From the NCBI GenBank assembly GCA_033030425.1, contig JAUFSD010000002.1, positions 1,922,001 to 1,986,000 on the forward strand: a stretch of DNA of 64,000 nt. Direction: 5' to 3'. The position numbers and the translations under genes were made by a program. Origin of the DNA: Verpa conica (taxonomy: Eukaryota; Ascomycota; Pezizomycetes; Pezizales; Morchellaceae). The notes under the pieces were generated by a model that was not told the DNA's origin, ran no database searches, and saw only the letters and a list, made by a program, of their open reading frames with translations. Shown here piece by piece: positions 47,560-59,071 of the stretch (the first letter of the stretch is position 1; every line of letters starts with the position of its first letter).

Positions 47560-48734
47560 TTACTCAATTGGACTTAGGGAATTACTAGTAGTAGCATCTA
47601 TGAGTAGCTTAGTAACAGAGACCCATCTCTGGCGTAAATCCGGACTAAATGAAGGGCTCGTAACACATCTCACCGCCATCTTTAGTGGAGTATAACCTCT
47701 TCTATCCTCTGGAGTTGGACTTTCTCCATTCTTAAGTAGCAACATCACCATCCGTCTGTCTAGCATTAATGCTGCTATATGAAGCGCTTGGTATTTATCA
47801 AAGCTACCTTTCGGAGCAATACCAGCCCCCCCTCTCCAAAAGATATTACCGATATCAACCTTCCTTCTCTGCATTGCGAAATAGAACACCGTGTGGTTTT
47901 GGTTATCACTCATTTCAATCGTAGCCCCTATTGCCAAGCAATAAATTTACAATCTCCCCACTGTTCGTACAAACAGCTAAGCAGAGCGCTGTACATGATT
48001 AGTGTGGTCCACGAGGCCGCTCGATGCAAGGTAGGGGAGGTGGTCTCGAGGTGCCTCGGCTTTGTAGGCCTCTGGCTTTGGCTCGCCTTGGGTATTAGGA
48101 GTCTGGCCTCGAGGTACCTCGAGGAGCCTTGAGGCATAGAACTATTTTTAGTAATAATTTAAGAGCTATTAAATACTCCACTACAGAGTATTTTAGTGTA
48201 GTTACCTGATATTACCTACTACCTTATTTGAGTCAAGCTCACTAATAGTGGGTGATGAATTGTGGTGGGAATGACCAAGGTAACCTATTTTACTCCTACT
48301 AGAGTCTGTAATTTTTTATTTAATTTATTATTATTTACCTCGAGCCACCTCGAGGCGAGCCCAGAGAGAAGCCTCGAGGTACCTCGACCTCGTGACCCCC
48401 CGGCCTTGCGCCTCCTCGAGGCCGATACCTCAAGGCGAGGCCCGAGGCGCCTCGGCCTCGTGGACCACACTATACATGATCGACTGCCCTGAGTATTTTT
48501 TATGGAAACACCATTTTCTATGATAAGTCTGGCTAGTGCTTCATAGACTTTTCATACTGCCCGCTAGAGAGTCGATACACGATCATCTTGGACAGCAATG
48601 GTATGGAGGAGGGGTGTGAGGAGAGAGTGGAGGTGACGATTGCAATAAATGAAATTAGCAAGCAACTTCACGTGGAGGCTCTCGGCGGTGAGAAGAGGGT
48701 GATCTTTGGGGAGGGTGAAGAGATCTAAAGCCAT
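47560..48734 (-). pseudogene. decayed F-box/ankyrin-repeat protein, interrupted by a hAT-like element
   Basis: Reading on the minus strand from ATG at 48734, MALDLFTLPKDHPLLTAESL followed by NRHLHSLLTPLLHTIA resembles the F-box-like start of fungal ankyrin proteins. After the frame is cut by TAG and TGA, the same frame continues with EALARLIIENGVSIKN, then TALCLAVCTNSGEIVNLLL, and finally LHIAALMLDRRMVMLLLKNG and RRGYTPLKMAV, clear ankyrin repeats, ending at 47560. Several stops are explained by C-to-T changes (CAG to TAG, CGA to TGA), as in RIP. A 473-bp element sits at 48000-48472. These proteins usually mediate protein contacts, sometimes with ubiquitin ligases; this copy cannot be functional. 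Confidence 0.72.
48000..48472. mobile_element. 473-bp hAT-like MITE
   Basis: Ends TAGTGTGGTCCACGAGGC and its reverse complement form terminal inverted repeats, flanked by exact 8-bp duplications TACATGAT (47992-47999 and 48473-48480). Eight-base duplications and a TAGNG start are the known hallmarks of the hAT superfamily. The arms and interior are rich in repeated CCTCGAGG/GCCTCG motifs on both strands. No transposase is encoded. Confidence 0.85.
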
Positions 48735-51700
48735 GGCCGTGGTTGCTTGTGGTTTATGCTAACTAATCGTTCTAGTTAACCTAAATAAAGGGCGATAGAC
48801 TTGTGTGGGGCGCTATATAACATCTACAAAGCTTGTCTTAACTACATGTGCTGGCTAAATTATGTAGTCAGTAGGGTAATATTAGTGATGGGATATTGTG
48901 GCACAGGCGCCAGCAGTGGGGCCGTGGTGGGGCTAGGTGTATATAGCTTTAGACCCCCGTGACACAAATGAGTATCATCATCTCGCTGACTAGCTAGATC
49001 AACGTCTTCGTTATCAATCATCTGCGAACTACGAATCAGGCCTACGATATGTAAACCTTTTCGGAGAATTTATTTACTTACCCAACGCTTGATATAACAT
49101 AAAATTGGTGATATGATGGATTTGCTTATTTATTTCAAGGGTATTATACTTGTTTATAGTCATAATTTATCACTCTGTTGTATTAATACACTATTTCAGG
49201 TGATGTGAGAGCCCAATCCTCACCAAAGCCGTAACTATTAGCTAGGGTCACTTCACTTACATGATTAATAGATGTTTATTCAGGGTTATAAAGTCAAATA
49301 GATCTAAGAAAGCCGTAAGGTAAATTTCAAGGGTATATAAACCCTCATAGAGATTGAGAAAGCTTCATTGCAGGGCTGAATGATCGAGGGCTGTTGTGTG
49401 TTTTCGCTGATTCTGACCTATAAACAAATGAACGCGTTTTAAATATAAGTAGACACCTAGGACATGTGTTAGGGTACTTAAGCTTATGGATAGCATATTG
49501 TAAAGAAACTTAGTCAACAAATATATAACTAATAATACCTTAACCTTAGAATTCATTTATCCGGTCCCCGAAAAATACCTCGTCATATAATATCACTCGC
49601 CCCGGAAGATCGCACACAAGATAGAAGCCCAAAACAGAAGTAGTAAGGCACCTACTCCCAAAATATAGATATACTGCTCTTCTCACAAATTTAGGGTTTC
49701 ATGCGCCTTAATTCCTCCAAGTTTTGGTTCTCTATAAAAGTTCACGTCACCCCACCGCCCCACTTCCTACGCATATATGTGTAGAATATATAGAGGGAGA
49801 CAATCTTCTGACTCTCAAATGTACCTAAAAGAGTAAATATTAAACTACTTAACTAAATAGTCTGGGCTACCTAGCTATTCACTTATTGTAGAACTCTTAT
49901 TGACACCGGACTTCTACATTCGGAATGTTGGTTAATTTGGCCGACAGAAATATCAAGTCTCAAAAAACACATCAGCTCAATATTTACCGTTGGTAATCTT
50001 TAATCTCATTCCGGTAATTGAATAACCTCCAGAAACAAAGAATCTCGGGACCTGTGCAGCATGGTATGGTCATCTGGGAGATGGTCAGCATATTCACCTA
50101 GCTTATAGAGGAGAAATCGTACCATTTCCGCACATAGAGATGTCCGTGGCTAATGACTCCGGACATGTATATAAAACCGGCACATGTGGTAGCCATAAAG
50201 CTTCTCAAATTGTTAATAGACAGTCCTAAGAGATAATGACATTATTCACACAAAGAAACTAAAAAAGATTAGCTTTTCTTTCTTGGTTCTAACACCCCCC
50301 TCATACAACCAATTAATACAACATACCCCTAGCTTATATTATAAAACGTTGTTGTAACAAGACCCCACGAGCTTGGTAACTTTATTTTTATAAATAAAGT
50401 TTCTCAAGTCAACATTCTTGGGTGTTTTTTTCAATGGGTTTAGACAATTAGCACATATCAATTTCTGCGGTGAAAGGTCTTCTTTTTGATAATTTCAGGT
50501 ACTATGAGCAATAATTTATGTCTACGAACGTTCAGGCCCTTAAAATCTTTTGGGGGCTGAGCTCTGAAAATAAGAATTGAGCCTTGAAGGTTCTCCTAGA
50601 GCGGGCACACTGTGCTACGATTTAATGGCTAAAGGTTTGATTGATCATACCTAGCTCTATAGAAGCACCCCCTATTCCAAAGACAGCAGCTGGTTTCCTT
50701 GTCTGTGTTGCAGCCCCCCCTTTTGGTGACTTTTTTTTTCTTCTGGAGTACCCGGCCCTAACTTCCGCGAGATACGTGAAGTCGTCCTCACAACCTCCTG
50801 CACTCACTTGATGGCCTCTACAATCTCAGGCCACAAAAATCACCCTTATTACCTGATCAGATGGTCTTGCATAGGATATACAAGTTTCGTTTTAGAGTAA
50901 GGTCATATAAGATCACTCGAAACTCATCTATAACCACCATACACCTGAAACCACCAGTCAGCCAGCTAACGAAGCTTGATCCTCCTCCCCCTCAAATATA
51001 TAAGAATAGAACCGGGGTAAAAAAAAAACCGAAACCCGTGTCTAACCGACTACGTAATCAAACACGTAAACAGAGAGAGAGAGAGAGAGGGAGAGGTCCG
51101 TTCGCAGTACTGTGTGGTACGTACGTTTTTTTTTAAAAAAAAAACAAAAGTACACGGCCTCATCTTCACCGCGCCGAAAGTAAAAGTTACTCTCCCTCGT
51201 TACAATGCAATAAAAACTCAAATTACACCTTCATTACAACTCACTCGGTTCAAGTTCCCCTCGGGAGACAGTCAGGTCCTCGTTGATCACTAGATTTAGA
51301 CTCGGTAATGGGGCCGATCAGGGTCGGGGATCTCATCGAGCTATAAGACCTGCCAGTTTTGATATCCGGACGGCAGCGGGGGGGGATGACCGGTCGGTAC
51401 GCGCCCTTTGCCGGGGTCTTGGCTATGTAGTCGGACCAATAAAATTCCGTGTCTAAGATTTTTTAAACAACACGCAAAGTTTGCGCATCCTCCAAGCTCT
51501 GATACATTGAAACGTTCGATAGGTCTTAGTTGGGCTTTGTCTGTGCTTTTTTTTTTTTTGGAGGTGGATGCATAGTAATTCACGAATCTGAGTCAAAGCC
51601 GAAAAGAAAAGAGGGGGAAGGGGGGAAAAAGGAATTGCGTACGTACGGGCAGTGTGCAGCCGACGGTGCGTGTTAATGGCGTAAAGAGATCATCTAGACT

Positions 51701-54189
51701 TTGTGGTAATGTGGGGTTTCTTTCATGTTTCTCGATATGTAGGAGTATGGAAAAAGGGTCTGACCTAGAAAAAGATAACGGTCGCGATATGTGAATTGAA
51801 AATTGGTTCGAGCAACACTGCAAGGAAAGAAAGAAAGAGACGAGGGGCTAGTTAGGACGTTAGCTGTCAGATAAACATCTTGCAAAGGGGGTCAAAGTAA
51901 TTGGTGATACCGAGAGATATAGAAACAGAATTGCTCGACTGTGCCCTCGATCCAGTAGAGCCCTGAATTTGCGTTGGGCAAACTCGTCAGGCAATTCCAT
52001 TCTTGAATAGGAAACCGCTTCCAGTTCACAAACACAAGATTTATAATGGGCATTGTGAGGTCGCAATTGTTCTAGGTGGTAGGCTCTGGTTGCCGCAAAA
52101 CCAGCAGGGAAACATATGGAGCATAGACCAATTAATGGTCCTTCAGCGTGTTGCCGGGCTACTGAACTTCGTTTCGTGTGTAAATTAGATGTTCAAGGAA
52201 CTTAGAGACAATAGGTCAGGCGGGGTCCGAAGAGGTGAGAAAAACAAATAATACAAACAGTTAAGAGTGAAGGGACAGCATATGCGAGTGCCAGTAAAAA
52301 GAGTCGAACGCTCCACAGTCAGGTCCAGATCAGTCTGACATAGCAACACGTGAGGGAAAGGTAACAATAACTAACCCAGAACCTATATGGCCATGTGATT
52401 TTGATAAATATCGATATTCGAGAGGAAATTGCACAAGCGCCGTCCGGAGAATTCCTATACTATATTCACGACCCTAGCCAGGCTTATATCAATAGGAGGC
52501 GTTGGGCAACAACATAGCCCTAGAATCGAGTGACCAATCATGAATTTCACTCGGAAACGGCAACGTCAGGAGGTGTGCCGAGTAGGACCAGCCAACGGAT
52601 ATCGGTTGTTTTTTTTTTTCTAAATGTTTACTTTTACTGCGGCCCGTGGGGGGCCTTCTGGACCTCTAGTGCCACCTGCTGAAAATACACGATTCTTTCA
52701 TCTATTGGCGGGCTCAACCGACCCGCAAAAGTCCGACTAGATCCGGCGCTTGGTGCAATCAGTCTTCGCACCGGCCTATTGGAGATCCCTGGGGTGGCGG
52801 GGGGGAGATACGCGGGGATTTTGTTACTCGAGTCTCATGTCTGTGCACAACTACAGCCAGTAGCACCGCTTTTCCTAGTGACATTCCCGTCAGCTAGCAT
52901 ACAAAGCTTGGATTCGCGCACGGCCTCGCTTATTAAGTAATGTCAATCTTACTCAAAGAACCTCTTGCCCAATAGGATGTTTCTGTTTGCTATTTTGTCT
53001 TCCTTTGTTTTACAAAGGGAGATTTGAGACCTCAGCCAGTTGGTTTTTGCGCAAGCTACACCTACTTACGTCGTCATAAGCTTTAATGGTGGCGTCTCGT
53101 TTGCGACTGGGTTCCCATGACGCCTCCTTTCGCGATGGGTAGTAATCAAGTAGCTGCCAAGACTAAGCCCATAGTTATTAATTATATCTTGATAAGCGGC
53201 TATTAGGCGGCTAATATCTTAGACATTGAATAGCCGATTATAGTGGTCATCTACCGCGTCGGGGATTTTGTTTTTTGGGTCTCTATCCCAGGTATACGTA
53301 TATGTATACGTAGGATTCCGGTGGCCAGAGGGGAGTCGCGCTTAAGTGGGTCTAAAACCCGATAGAATATGGTTGATTTCCTCCATATCATATACGCAGT
53401 ACTCGCTGTCTTTTTGACGCGCGGGTTATACTGTGTCTCTCATGTTCATGAGGGGTTTCTTTCTTGGCTCTTGGCCACTCTACAAGCAGCCAAGTGCTTA
53501 TTGGCAGTTTTTTTCTCCAGTCACATCTTTTGTAACTTGTCGGCAGACCCCTCCGCTAGACATAATCTTAAATATACCCCCCTGAACGTATATGTGCTGT
53601 GATCATAAGAAATAGCAGCAGTGACAAGAACCAAGTAATTAGATACTACCTAGATTGTTGGTGTTCATATCAGCTCTGTCGCAAGCGCAACGATCAGTTG
53701 CAACTAAAATGATGTCAGCTGCTATCAGTCAATAGGAAGCGAGAGTGAAAGACAATAGTTTTCGGCCATCATCTGATTTTGCTTTTTTCTTTGCTGACGA
53801 TGGCGTGAAGAATGGAACTGATTGATCCGAAACCAGTCTGGCCAGAAACAAATTAGGCTGAGAGGGGCATCTGCACTCCTAATATGTGCAATCTAAGGAA
53901 TGAGTGCAGTTACCAAGTGCAGATTCCCGGGAGTTCCGCTCACTAGGATCTGGAGCATATGCATGTGAGGTACTCAAGAGGGGGGGTAAAAATCCTTCCT
54001 TTCGTATTCATAAAGCTTAAAGTAGGTCATGAACGAGCCGTGTATCTCTTTATTAGAATATGATCGACCACTGACCTTCCCGCATTCGGTCGCCTGTTTT
54101 ATACATAATAATCTGGTAATAAAGGATAGTAGTGTACATGGATTAAATCGCTAAATCGACTGAAGAAAAAAAACTGGTGCGGGGTTTCA
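48735..54189. other. AT-rich tract, no supported gene
   Basis: No gene can be supported. 48890-49100 contains a GC-richer block followed by TATATAGC that resembles an LTR promoter, and 49926-50290 begins TGTTGGTTAATT and has TATAAAACC near 50172, also LTR-like, but neither has recognisable target duplications. (GA)n occurs at 51076-51097, and T9A10 at 51126-51144. Frames such as 50622-50807, 51593-51885, 51860-52066 and 53369-53602 lack motifs. Confidence 0.45.
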
Positions 54190-55629
54190 TCAAGAATGCG
54201 CACTAGATATCTCAACTTGAAAATCCTTCTTCATCTGGATCCCCTGGTGAGCTTCCTCGGGTTCTGCCAAGATGTTTTCTTCGCTGTCACTGTCTCGGGT
54301 GGTGCCCGTGCAGTAGGCTGAGGTTCCTCGCTTTTGTGCTTCTCGGATAAACGATAGCTCCATGGTCCTCTTTGATCGGCGGGAGTTGTTAGACATGTAG
54401 CCTAGAGAGGAATTCTTCCCCTGAGTTCTCTCGGAAAAATATTTGAAAAATGGGGCAAGTGTTGGGATGCAGGTAGTTGTGATCTGGTGTATATTAGTAG
54501 AGTAACTAGTGTTTATAGAGAGAAGTAAAACATACCCCGACATTCATTTCAATTGTTCCCCATAGAACAAGCATAGTACTGTTTCCGTTCTTTGCGATCG
54601 TGATAATCTGTACCATCCGCATGATTGAGCAGACAGTTGTGAAGCTAAAAAGAGCAAATAGGCCGATCAAAGCTACCTGCATCGGCGTTAGTCGGTGAAT
54701 CAGTGTACCCCGCGTCAGGCTAACTTACCTTCTTTCTATTTGCGATTTGTGTCCTGAGGAAGATCGGGACCGGAAGTAAAATGACACAAATATCAAAGAT
54801 AATAGTGTTTGCTACAATAATGTAAGTATCTACGCCGGGTGATTATGAATGTAGTGGTCGTTACCTGCAAGCACGTAGAAAGTGATGTCGTTGCGAAGAC
54901 AAGCGCCTGGTGTCTTTGGTGCCCATGATTTTTGTATCTAGATAATTGAGTAAACATCATAATGAGAGTAGGATAGTGATGAACTTACAGGTTTGCACTG
55001 GAAAAGTAAGACAAGAATACCACCAATATGCGATAAAACACAGCCCCAAAGAATCCACCAAGTAACTATTCTGTATGTCCTTTGCTTGCTCACAAGTCTG
55101 ATGTACGCTAGACACAGAGATACTTTGAATCCAGTGATCCCAAGCATGTAGAAAGGACGCCCGGCAAAGTTGACCTGACTTGTCAGTTACATTCTCTTCG
55201 TAGCCCGTAATTCCATTTTTGGACAACAAACCTCCGAATATTTGTTTGCATTCACTGCCGGCCTGAATTTCAAATCCAAACCCAGTCCCCATCGTGTTTC
55301 TGTGATAATTTGTTAGCTTCTACTATCCCCGAGTGATTCTTGATGATGATCCCTACGTTCAATAGTGAGGGCATTATAGATTATGCTGCAAATCTAGATA
55401 CTAAGTTAGTCTCACAAGATTCATATCTGTTGTTTTCTGGGCTTAAGCTAACCGTCGAAAATACAATGACCCAGTCATCGGCTCCAAAAGTTTTCAACAT
55501 GTTGATTCTCACATGACACCGCAGGAGGGTTGCTATGGTAGCAAGAACTGTAAGTACCACACAGATCGGAATAATCATATGCGCTTGGGACTCAATGCCC
55601 GGCTCCAGGTTGTGTACCCACTGCGTCAT
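54190..55629 (-). CDS. rhodopsin-domain integral membrane protein (fungal PTH11-like superfamily)
   Basis: Eight exons: 55629-55453, 55393-55357, 55299-55232, 55174-54989, 54937-54865, 54829-54729, 54676-54536, 54483-54190; 1,077 nt, 358 residues. Every junction has GT..AG and keeps frame; the 37-nt second exon (ICSIIYNALTIE) is needed to reach TRWGLGLDL. Conserved blocks in order are GADDWVIVFST after the first helix, RWGLGLDLKFRP, VNFAGRPFYMLGITGFKVSL, WWILWGCVLSHIGGILVLLF ending QCKP, an IIFDICVILLPVPIFL helix, LWGTIEMNVG, and TTTCIPTLAPFFKYF. This is a complete seven-helix protein with a Ser/Glu-rich cytoplasmic tail of about 75 residues. Related proteins are surface receptors or sensors of unknown ligand. 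It is intact within an AT-rich setting and separate in sequence from the gene at 5076-6206. Confidence 0.9.
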
Positions 55630-57052
55630 GTTGAAAGGAGTGACTGTGGGTTTCGAACTTCTGTGTACGCGATTGACAGTATCCTTTAACTCTTTCTCTC
55701 CAGAATGGAAAAGACCAGGAAACTCGCTGATCTTAAACTGTGAGCAGTACTAGACTTGTTGGGGTCTGATATTTCCTTTCTGCACCGTTGACGCGAGTGC
55801 TGCCGGATGATGTTTGCTTCCGGGTTTGATACCAGCGTACATCTAGAACAAGGGGAGGACCCGGCTTATTCTAGGATGTCTTGTGCTTAATACTTGGAAT
55901 TTGAAATATCGCGCACAAAGTACATTGAATTTGGGACGAATGGAGTGCCAGATGCGTACTAGATATTTAAAACCCCCACTACAAAAAGCTGTCTAGATGG
56001 CTCCTGGTTGGCACCCTCATAGCAGGAGATCACAATAACTTTTGGGGGCATGTAAACGTATAAACTTTTGCATGATTTTAGTTGACCGCAACCTATCCTC
56101 GGCCGTTTTCAGGGATTGATAGAAGTTAATCAAACTCAGCTTTACCCCCCCCTCCCCTCTCCTAGGCGGACATGGACTAGCGCACGGTTTGTTGTGCGGT
56201 CCTGAAATGTGTATGTGCAAGAAGCGATGCTCATCGAAATATCTCGCGCCACCTCGGTCATGCATTGTGTACCCCTGTTTGTGTATGGAGCGTAACAAGG
56301 TTCTGGGTTTTTGTCCCAATTTAGTAAACGACTACTATTCGGCAGATCGAAGATTCTGATCGCCGGCTAGAACTTATCGGCCTATCAACGGTAAATAAGG
56401 CAAATACGCACGCTCTAGGTAATCGCCCTTCTTCTGGGAGTGGTGCCTTGCTGTCCGTTTGACTTGTAGGGACACCCTAGGTATGGCCGGGGGATTTGCC
56501 CCCAGGAAGCGGCATTTGCAGAGTTAACGACCCCTAGCCAAACAGTATTCACTTACTTCTCCTGCCCAGCTGGTTTGAGGTATGGGGGAATGGGAGCTAG
56601 ATGGCTTGTCTATTTGCTGCTGGTTTTAATAACGGCCCGTGCGCAGTAGTCCTTCTCTAGACATTGCCCCTTCAATAGGATCCTAAGAGGAAGCCAGTAA
56701 ACTGTCTTTGCTTTCTTTTTCCGATGCTCCCCTTGCGTTATTTTACCGGCAGTTTATTCGCTGATTCGCCGCCTAGATACTTGTAAGCGAGTTAGAATTA
56801 TACTTGCTGAGCCACCCGTAAACGCATGCGCAACGTATTGATAGCTTATACCCTTTGCGCGGGGAAAAAACAAAAACAATTTCCCATCAAGACTTGGAAC
56901 CCAGTGAATATAGTAGACCTATTCCCCTCACCCTTTATCCTGTCAGACTCCCCTTACACCGAACTCTTCCCATACTTGCAGTTCCCCCCAAAAAGAACAT
57001 TTCGAGAGATATTACCAACTAAAAATATTACCACGTTTTACTCTACGGCGCA
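55630..57052. other. intergenic between divergent membrane-protein genes
   Basis: The receptor gene (minus) and the permease gene (plus) diverge from this 1.4-kb stretch, which therefore holds both promoters. The 200 bp before 57053 are AC/T-rich leader. No other feature is supported; the frame 56017-56319 has no motif. Confidence 0.5.
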
Positions 57053-59071
57053 ATGGTAGTCACCGAGAAGGAAGACCACTCTATAGTAGTTGGTGATCGG
57101 GCATCATCCAGCAGCACCACCGAGAATCATCACACCCGATCTAAGGGTGTGGGCATGGATTCAGCGTTGGCCTACATTCAGAATGCGGGAAACAACAATG
57201 GTCCAACTGGGACAAGTGACAAGCAGCTTCTCCGAAAGATCGACTGGCGAATAGTTCCAATCATGTTTGCCTGTTACACTATGCAGTTCATAGACAAAGT
57301 GCTCATCAATGTAAGTCCCTTGCTTCCGTAAAAGAAAAAAAATATGTGAGAATGAAAAACGATGTTAATTGGTTTGTAGTATGCTGCTGTCATGGGACTC
57401 CCAAAGGACCTTAAGCTTGTCGGAAATCAGTTTACATGGGCTGCAACATCTTTCTTCATTGCATACTTGATTGCCGAAATTCCTACTGGTATGTAGGGTG
57501 CTTATCGTCTGGGGGGGTAACTTTTCAGTATGCTGACAATATGTAGGTTACTTCCTGCAGAAGATGCCAGCTGCAAAGTACCTGGCAATCAATGTAGCAC
57601 TTTGGGGTGTTGCTACTGCTTGTACAGCCGCTACCAAAGATTTCAAAGGCCTTCTCGTTGCTCGTATCTTCCTTGGTATCTTCGAGGCTGCTATTGCACC
57701 ATGCCTTACAATCATTACGAGTGAGTCCCCTAGGCTTTTTTTTTTTGATATTGAAACTCTTTCTGACCTCATGTAGGCATGTGGTACACAAAGTCTGAGC
57801 AACCTCCAAGGTTTGGCTTCTGGTACTGTGGTCTAGGACTTGGTCAGATTTTCGGCGGTATCATCTCATTTGGTTAGTATTTTCTTGTCTCTTAAAGTAG
57901 TCAACACCTTTGAGCTAATAGATTTCAGGTTTTCAACATGTGAAGGGTGCATCTCTCGAGGGCTGGCGAGTCATGTTTATTGTGCTTGGTGTTGTCACTG
58001 TTCTTATTGGAGTTTGGACATACTTTTGTCTCCCAGACACTCCGATGAACGCTGGCTTCTTGGAGGAGAAGGAGATTGTTCGTGTTCTCGAGCGTGTGAG
58101 CGATAACCAAACTGGTGTCGAGAACAAGCAATTCAAGATGTCTCAGGCCATCGAGCTTGCTCTAGATCCCCAAATCTACCTCATGCTTATGGTTACTGTC
58201 CTGGTAAGCACCTACCCCTCTTATTTCAATGTACTTTACTGATGTCTCTCAAGTGTTCCGTCTCAAGTGGTGTCATCACCACGTACTCTGCGACTATCAT
58301 CAGGAACTTCGGATATACATCCCCGATCGCTGCTCTTCTAAATATGCCCTCCGGTATCATCAGTATCTTCGTTACCATTCTTTCGGGTGTTGCAGTTGGC
58401 AAGAGCTCCAACAGATGGCTCTGGATTGCTGGATTGGCTGTCCCTGGTGCGCTTGGAGGTGCCTTGATGTCATTCTTGCCTAACAGCAATAAGGGTGGAC
58501 TACTTGCTGGTATCTATTTGGTCAACTCGGTATGTCTTTAATGAAGTGATATATATGTGACAGGTCATACTGACTCATTCAACAGATCGTTGCCGTTCTC
58601 ATTATTGTCTTCAACTGGATCGCTTCCAACATTGCCGGACATACCAAACGATCAATTGCGACATCCCTTATCGCCGGTGCCTTTTCCATTGGTAACATTA
58701 TTGGCCCTCAAACTTTCCAAGCCAAGGATGCACCAAAGTAAGTTCACTGAATACAAATCTTGAAAGGAAAAAAAAGCAATTTCTTACTCTGGATGTCTTA
58801 GTTTCTACCCCGCCAAGATCGCCGTTCTCGTTACCCAAGCTGGTGCCGCTATTTTTGCCATCCTTCTACGCTTCTACTATGGCTACCAAAACAGTCTCAA
58901 AGATAAACGCTCGCAAGAGCTTAATGAGCAACCTGACGATACCATGTCTGAGGAGTTTAAATGGGGAAATTGTAAGTCTTTTGTAGTAATTCCCTTGTAT
59001 TTTTTTGTTATAAACTAACGCCTTTTACAGTGACTGACAAAGAGAACACACGGTTCCGCTATGTCTATTAA
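57053..59071 (+). CDS. MFS permease, anion:cation symporter family (Dal5/allantoate-type)
   Basis: Nine exons: 57053-57310, 57380-57488, 57547-57720, 57777-57872, 57929-58203, 58254-58529, 58586-58737, 58802-58971, 59031-59071; 1,551 nt, 516 residues. All borders are GT..AG and in frame. The order is a hydrophilic N-terminus of about 60 residues, LLRKIDWRIVPIMFACYTMQ before helix 1, ARIFLGIFEAAIAPCLTIIT, MWYTKSEQPPRFGFWYCGLG, a long central loop (residues about 245-290), IIRNFGYTSPIAALLNMPSG, and IASNIAGHTKRSIATSLIAG. These are signatures of the fungal Dal5/ACS transporters, which import carboxylates, vitamins or ureides across the plasma membrane. Length and twelve helices are normal. The substrate cannot be read from sequence. 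No cluster partners lie nearby. Confidence 0.92.

Noticed and set aside
48890..49260. Possible further LTR (TATATAGC box, GC-rich block)
   Set aside because: No matching 5-bp duplication and no clear end with CA.
49926..50290. Possible LTR starting TGTTGGTTAATT and ending TTCTAACA
   Set aside because: Flanking five-base sequences do not match and no internal element or second LTR was seen; left as a weak impression.
51593..52367. Third membrane-protein gene suggested by hydrophobic minus-strand frames
   Set aside because: Frames are cut by stops and contain none of the conserved rhodopsin-domain blocks.
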